NCBI GenBank assembly: GCA_030831085.1
Contig: JAURLT010000053.1
Coordinates: 1 to 43,375, forward strand
Length of the DNA stretch: 43,375 bases
DNA from: Gammaproteobacteria bacterium
GTDB taxonomy: Bacteria; Pseudomonadota; Gammaproteobacteria; Steroidobacterales; Steroidobacteraceae
Direction of reading: 5' to 3'
The notes beneath the pieces were generated by a model. That model was not told the DNA's origin, ran no database searches, and saw only the letters and a list, made by a program, of their open reading frames with translations. Below, one piece after another: positions 40,642 to 43,375 of the stretch (the first letter of the stretch is position 1; each line of letters starts with the position of its first letter). Position numbers and translations under genes: made by a program.

Positions 40642-42228
40642 CTACTTCCAGTCCTTGAGGATTTCCTGGGCAGCCAGCTTGCCGGCCGCGCCCATCACGC
40701 CACCGCCCGGGTGGGCGCCCGAGGCGCCGAAGTAATACCCCTTGAGTGGCGTCCTGAAGTCGGCCCACTGCGGTGCGGGACGCAGGAAGAACAACTGGTG
40801 CAGCAGCAGTTCGCCGTGGAAGATGTTGCCGCCGGTGATGCCCGCGATGCGCTCGATGTCCTTGGGCGTGATCACCTGCTTGCCCACGATCGCCCGGCGG
40901 ATGTTCGGCGCGTAGCGCTCGATGGTGCTGATCACCGCCTCGCCGAATGCGTCGCGTGCCGTATCGTCCCAGCCACCCTCGCGGTCATAGGGCGCGTATT
41001 GCACGAAGCAGGACATCACGTGATGGCCGGGCGGGGCCATGTCGCGGTCGATCATGGAGGGGATGACCATGTCGATATAGGGGTTGCTCGAGACCTGGCC
41101 GTACTTGGCCTGATCGTAGGCCCGCTCGATATAGTCGATGCTGGGGCTGATCGAGATCGCACCGCGATGCATGGGACCCTCGCCAGGCAGGCAGGTGAAG
41201 TCCGGTAGCTCCGACAGCGCAATGTTCACCTTGCCCGACGAGCCGCGCACCCTGAACGACTCCACTGCCGTCACCAGTTCGCCGGGCAGCTCATTGCGCT
41301 CCACGAACTGCAGGAAGGTCCGCTTGGGGTCGGCGGCGGACATCACCACGCGGGCGTGGAACTCATCGCCGTTTTCGAGAGCCACTCCGACAGCGCGGCC
41401 GCTTTTGACGATGACCTTGGACACTGGAGCCGATGTCTTGATCTCCACCCCGAGGGCGCGTGCCGAACTGGCGATGGCCGCCGACACGCCGCCGGTGCCG
41501 TTCTTGGCGAAGCCCCAGGCCCGGAAGGCGCCGTCGATCTCACCCATGTAATGGTGCAGCAGCACATAGGCGGTGCCTGGCGAGCGCGGACCGAGAAAGG
41601 TGCCGATGATGCCGCTGGCCGACTTGGTGCCCTTCAGGGGATCGAAGTCGAACCACTCGTCCAGCAGGTCGGCGGCGGATTGCGTCAGCAGCTTGGAGAT
41701 GCGGCAGATCTCGGTCGGGCTCAGGCTGGCGCCGTACTGGCCGAGCTTCAGGAGCCCGCGCAGGTCGCGCCAGCTGAGCGAGGACGGATCCGGGGGCACC
41801 AGGCTGATGATGGGCTTGATGGCCTTGGCGGCGCGCGCCATCACCCTCGAGTATTCGTCGGCTGCCTCGGCATCGCGCGGGGAGTGGCGATACAGCTCTC
41901 GCCGGGTCAGGTCGTGATCCTCCCAGCTGGCCAGATAGTCGCCGTCGCCGAAGGGGGTGACGGTGGAGGGCAGGGGCAGGATCTTCAGCCCATGCTTCGG
42001 CAGCTCGAGGTCGCGGATGATTTCCGGCCGGAGCAGGCTGACCACGTAGGAGAACTCGGTAAAGCGATAGCCGGGGAAGATCTCCTCTGTGACCGCGGCA
42101 CCACCTACGATCTCGCGCCGCTCCAGCACCAGCGTCTTCTTGCCTGCGCGCGCCAGGTAGGCGGCGGCGATCAGGCCGTTGTGACCGCCGCCGATGATGA
42201 TGGCATCGTAGAGGGCGCTGGCGGTCAT
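40642..42228 (-). CDS. PYROXD2-like FAD oxidoreductase
   Basis: A 528-residue FAD enzyme. The N-terminal IIGGGHNGLIAAAYLARAGK, followed by VLERREIVGGAAVTEEI and FSYVVSLLRPEIIRDLELPKHG, closely matches the human mitochondrial protein PYROXD2 and its bacterial relatives. The C-terminal GYYFGASGAHPGGGVMGAAG completes the FAD site. These proteins sit in the amine-oxidase/phytoene-desaturase superfamily, and their reaction is not established. The ATG at 42228 gives an ATGA overlap with the GcvT-like stop and has GGAAG upstream; an ATG four codons earlier is the alternative. Tandem paralogue of the downstream gene. Confidence 0.88.
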   Translation of the reverse strand: MTASALYDAIIIGGGHNGLIAAAYLARAGKKTLVLERREIVGGAAVTEEIFPGYRFTEFSYVVSLLRPEIIRDLELPKHGLKILPLPSTVTPFGDGDYLASWEDHDLTRRELYRHSPRDAEAADEYSRVMARAAKAIKPIISLVPPDPSSLSWRDLRGLLKLGQYGASLSPTEICRISKLLTQSAADLLDEWFDFDPLKGTKSASGIIGTFLGPRSPGTAYVLLHHYMGEIDGAFRAWGFAKNGTGGVSAAIASSARALGVEIKTSAPVSKVIVKSGRAVGVALENGDEFHARVVMSAADPKRTFLQFVERNELPGELVTAVESFRVRGSSGKVNIALSELPDFTCLPGEGPMHRGAISISPSIDYIERAYDQAKYGQVSSNPYIDMVIPSMIDRDMAPPGHHVMSCFVQYAPYDREGGWDDTARDAFGEAVISTIERYAPNIRRAIVGKQVITPKDIERIAGITGGNIFHGELLLHQLFFLRPAPQWADFRTPLKGYYFGASGAHPGGGVMGAAGKLAAQEILKDWK

Positions 42229-43375
42229 GCGCGCTTCCATTCGGGATCGTAGAACGGCAGGTTCACCACCGTGGCCGCCGCGCGGCAGCGCTCATGCTGT
42301 ACGGTCACCTCGAGTTCAATGCGGGTGCCAGGTTCATAGTGAGGTCGTTCCAGGTGAACCAGGGCGATGTATTTCTTGAGGAGCGGTGACCAGGTGCTGC
42401 TGGAGGCGTAACCCACCTGGCGGCCGTTCCGGTAGGCCGGCAGGCTCGCCCGGACCGTCATGGCGGGAATCTGCGGAGTCAGGCCCACCTGGCCATAGGC
42501 GTGTTCCAGCGCATCCCAGTCAACTTCGACGCCCACCATCTTCCATGCCGAACCCGCGGCGGCCTCGCGCTCCAGCGCGCGCCGGCCCATGAAGAAGCCG
42601 GGCTTGTCGAGTGCGATGGTCCAGCCGAGCCCCATCTCGTAGGGCGAGGATTTCTGGGCATCGATCCACGCGTGGGTCGCTGCGGTGTAGTCGACATCCA
42701 GCATGAACAGGCCGGCCTCGACGCGGGCCATATCCATGGCCAGGATTCCGCAGGGTGTGATGCCGTAGTCGCTGCCACCCTCGATGAAAGCATCCCAGAC
42801 CTGCAGGGCATCTTCCGCCTCGAGCCAGATCTCGTAGCCGAGGTCGCCCGTGTAACCGGTCCGGGAGATCGTCACCGGCTTTCCGGCAATGGAGTTTTCC
42901 GCCATGCGGAAGAAGCGGATGCCGTCCACCGGCGCACCGCAAACACGATTGAGTACCTGCCGCGACTTGGGTCCCTGCAGCGACAGGGCCGCGACCTGGT
43001 CGGTGCGCTCGGTGATCCGCACGTCCATCCCGACCGCGTTCATGTGCAGCCAGCGAAGCGAGGGTTCTGCCGAGGTGAGCCGATAGGACTGCTCGGCGAG
43101 GCGCGTGATGGTGCCGTCGTCCAGCAGCTTGCCTTCCTCATCGCACCAGCCCGTGTAATACACCTGCCCGATCGCGAGCTTGGCGAGATTGCGGGGCGTC
43201 AGCTTGTCCAGCAGGCGCGCGGCATCGGGCCCCTCGATGAGGTACTTCATCAGGGGCGACACGTCGATCAGGGCTGCGTGGTTGCGGATGGCCCAATACT
43301 CGCGTTCCAGCGTGAGGTCGTAGGAGCCCACCGCGATGTGCCCCGCCCAGCGCCGCCAGTTCTGCGGCAGGCACA
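42225..43375 (-). CDS. GcvT-like aminomethyltransferase family protein (5' end outside window)
   Basis: At least 382 residues of a folate-binding GcvT-type protein; the frame stays open to the right edge with family-like sequence (LPQNWRRWAGHIAVGSYD), so the start is outside the window. The N-terminal domain shows YWAIRNHAALIDVSPLMKYLIEGPDA, GWCDEEGKLLDDGTITRL (with the Asp pair at the folate/catalytic site) and LSLQGPKSRQVL. The C-terminal part has GYTGDLGYEIWLE, GLGWTIALDK and RNGRQVGYASSSTWSP. Members accept a methyl or aminomethyl group onto tetrahydrofolate (GcvT, DmdA, dimethylglycine and sarcosine enzymes). It lacks glycine-cleavage partners here and overlaps the FAD gene, so a distinct demethylase is more likely. 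Confidence 0.88.
   Translation of the reverse strand, partial: CLPQNWRRWAGHIAVGSYDLTLEREYWAIRNHAALIDVSPLMKYLIEGPDAARLLDKLTPRNLAKLAIGQVYYTGWCDEEGKLLDDGTITRLAEQSYRLTSAEPSLRWLHMNAVGMDVRITERTDQVAALSLQGPKSRQVLNRVCGAPVDGIRFFRMAENSIAGKPVTISRTGYTGDLGYEIWLEAEDALQVWDAFIEGGSDYGITPCGILAMDMARVEAGLFMLDVDYTAATHAWIDAQKSSPYEMGLGWTIALDKPGFFMGRRALEREAAAGSAWKMVGVEVDWDALEHAYGQVGLTPQIPAMTVRASLPAYRNGRQVGYASSSTWSPLLKKYIALVHLERPHYEPGTRIELEVTVQHERCRAAATVVNLPFYDPEWKRA

Overview
The window is high-GC bacterial chromosome that reads as a gammaproteobacterium. The left end carries the housekeeping order mutM-rpmG-rpmB-radC (minus strand) back to back with coaBC-dut (plus strand), followed closely by pyrE and an exonuclease III gene. 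This is an arrangement I associate with Gammaproteobacteria. I cannot name genus or species from sequence alone. Genes are densely packed, with many 4-base start/stop overlaps (ATGA, GTGA, TTGA), so most of the window is organised in translationally coupled operons.

Region by region. (1) 1-4.5 kb: ribosomal proteins L33 and L28 with the first 30 codons of mutM at the very edge, radC, coenzyme A biosynthesis (coaBC), dUTPase, a DUF4124 envelope protein and pyrE. (2) 4.56-7.6 kb: a tightly coupled plus-strand operon of exonuclease III, an AmpG-like transporter, a small Rieske ferredoxin and a MarC-family membrane protein. (3) 7.6-13.65 kb: RNA-modification and RNA-remodelling genes (trmB, an RhlE-type DEAD-box helicase, a TrmH/SpoU methyltransferase, rlmE) with a short-chain dehydrogenase and a COG2509-type FAD protein. 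(4) 13.65-19.25 kb: a complete five-gene dipeptide/oligopeptide ABC importer on the minus strand. (5) 19.3-23.4 kb: a PsiF-repeat protein, an M20 amidohydrolase, a small secreted protein, an ATP-grasp ligase and RarD. (6) 23.3-31.2 kb: an accessory metabolic region with an S9 peptidase, MFS carrier and amidohydrolase operon, divergent from an acyl-CoA ligase, then a MORN-type repeat protein, a SnoaL-like protein and an EthD-domain protein. (7) 31.2-32.2 kb: a secreted collagen-like protein with 27 uninterrupted Gly-X-Y triplets and its own terminator.

(8) 32.46-36.07 kb is the most unusual part. A perfect 22-bp direct repeat, equal to the first 22 bases of a tRNA-Gly(CCC) gene, bounds about 3.6 kb of visibly AT-richer DNA. 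The left copy sits behind what looks like a tRNA promoter and then breaks off, inside one base of the repeat end, into the C-terminal end of a TonB-dependent receptor. The right copy is the intact tRNA gene. Between them lie an intact Tat-exported prolyl oligopeptidase, a PhzF-family remnant and a possible trace of a tyrosine recombinase. The simplest reading is a small genomic island, or the residue of a larger one, inserted in the 5' half of a tRNA gene.

(9) 36.17 kb to the right end: a six-gene minus-strand operon. It runs from a GcvT-like folate-dependent aminomethyltransferase (cut by the window edge) through two tandem PYROXD2/phytoene-desaturase-like FAD oxidoreductases, a urea transporter and a glutathione peroxidase to a secreted protein of unknown family. 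The content suggests an oxidative, folate-linked demethylation of some nitrogen compound, but the substrate cannot be read from the sequence.

Regulatory signals that stand out: a perfect 20-bp palindrome resembling an NrdR box between a FAD protein gene and rlmE, four TGAAC repeats at exact 11-bp spacing in front of an ATP-grasp gene, and several genes whose best -10 element lies six bases before the start codon, which suggests leaderless mRNAs.
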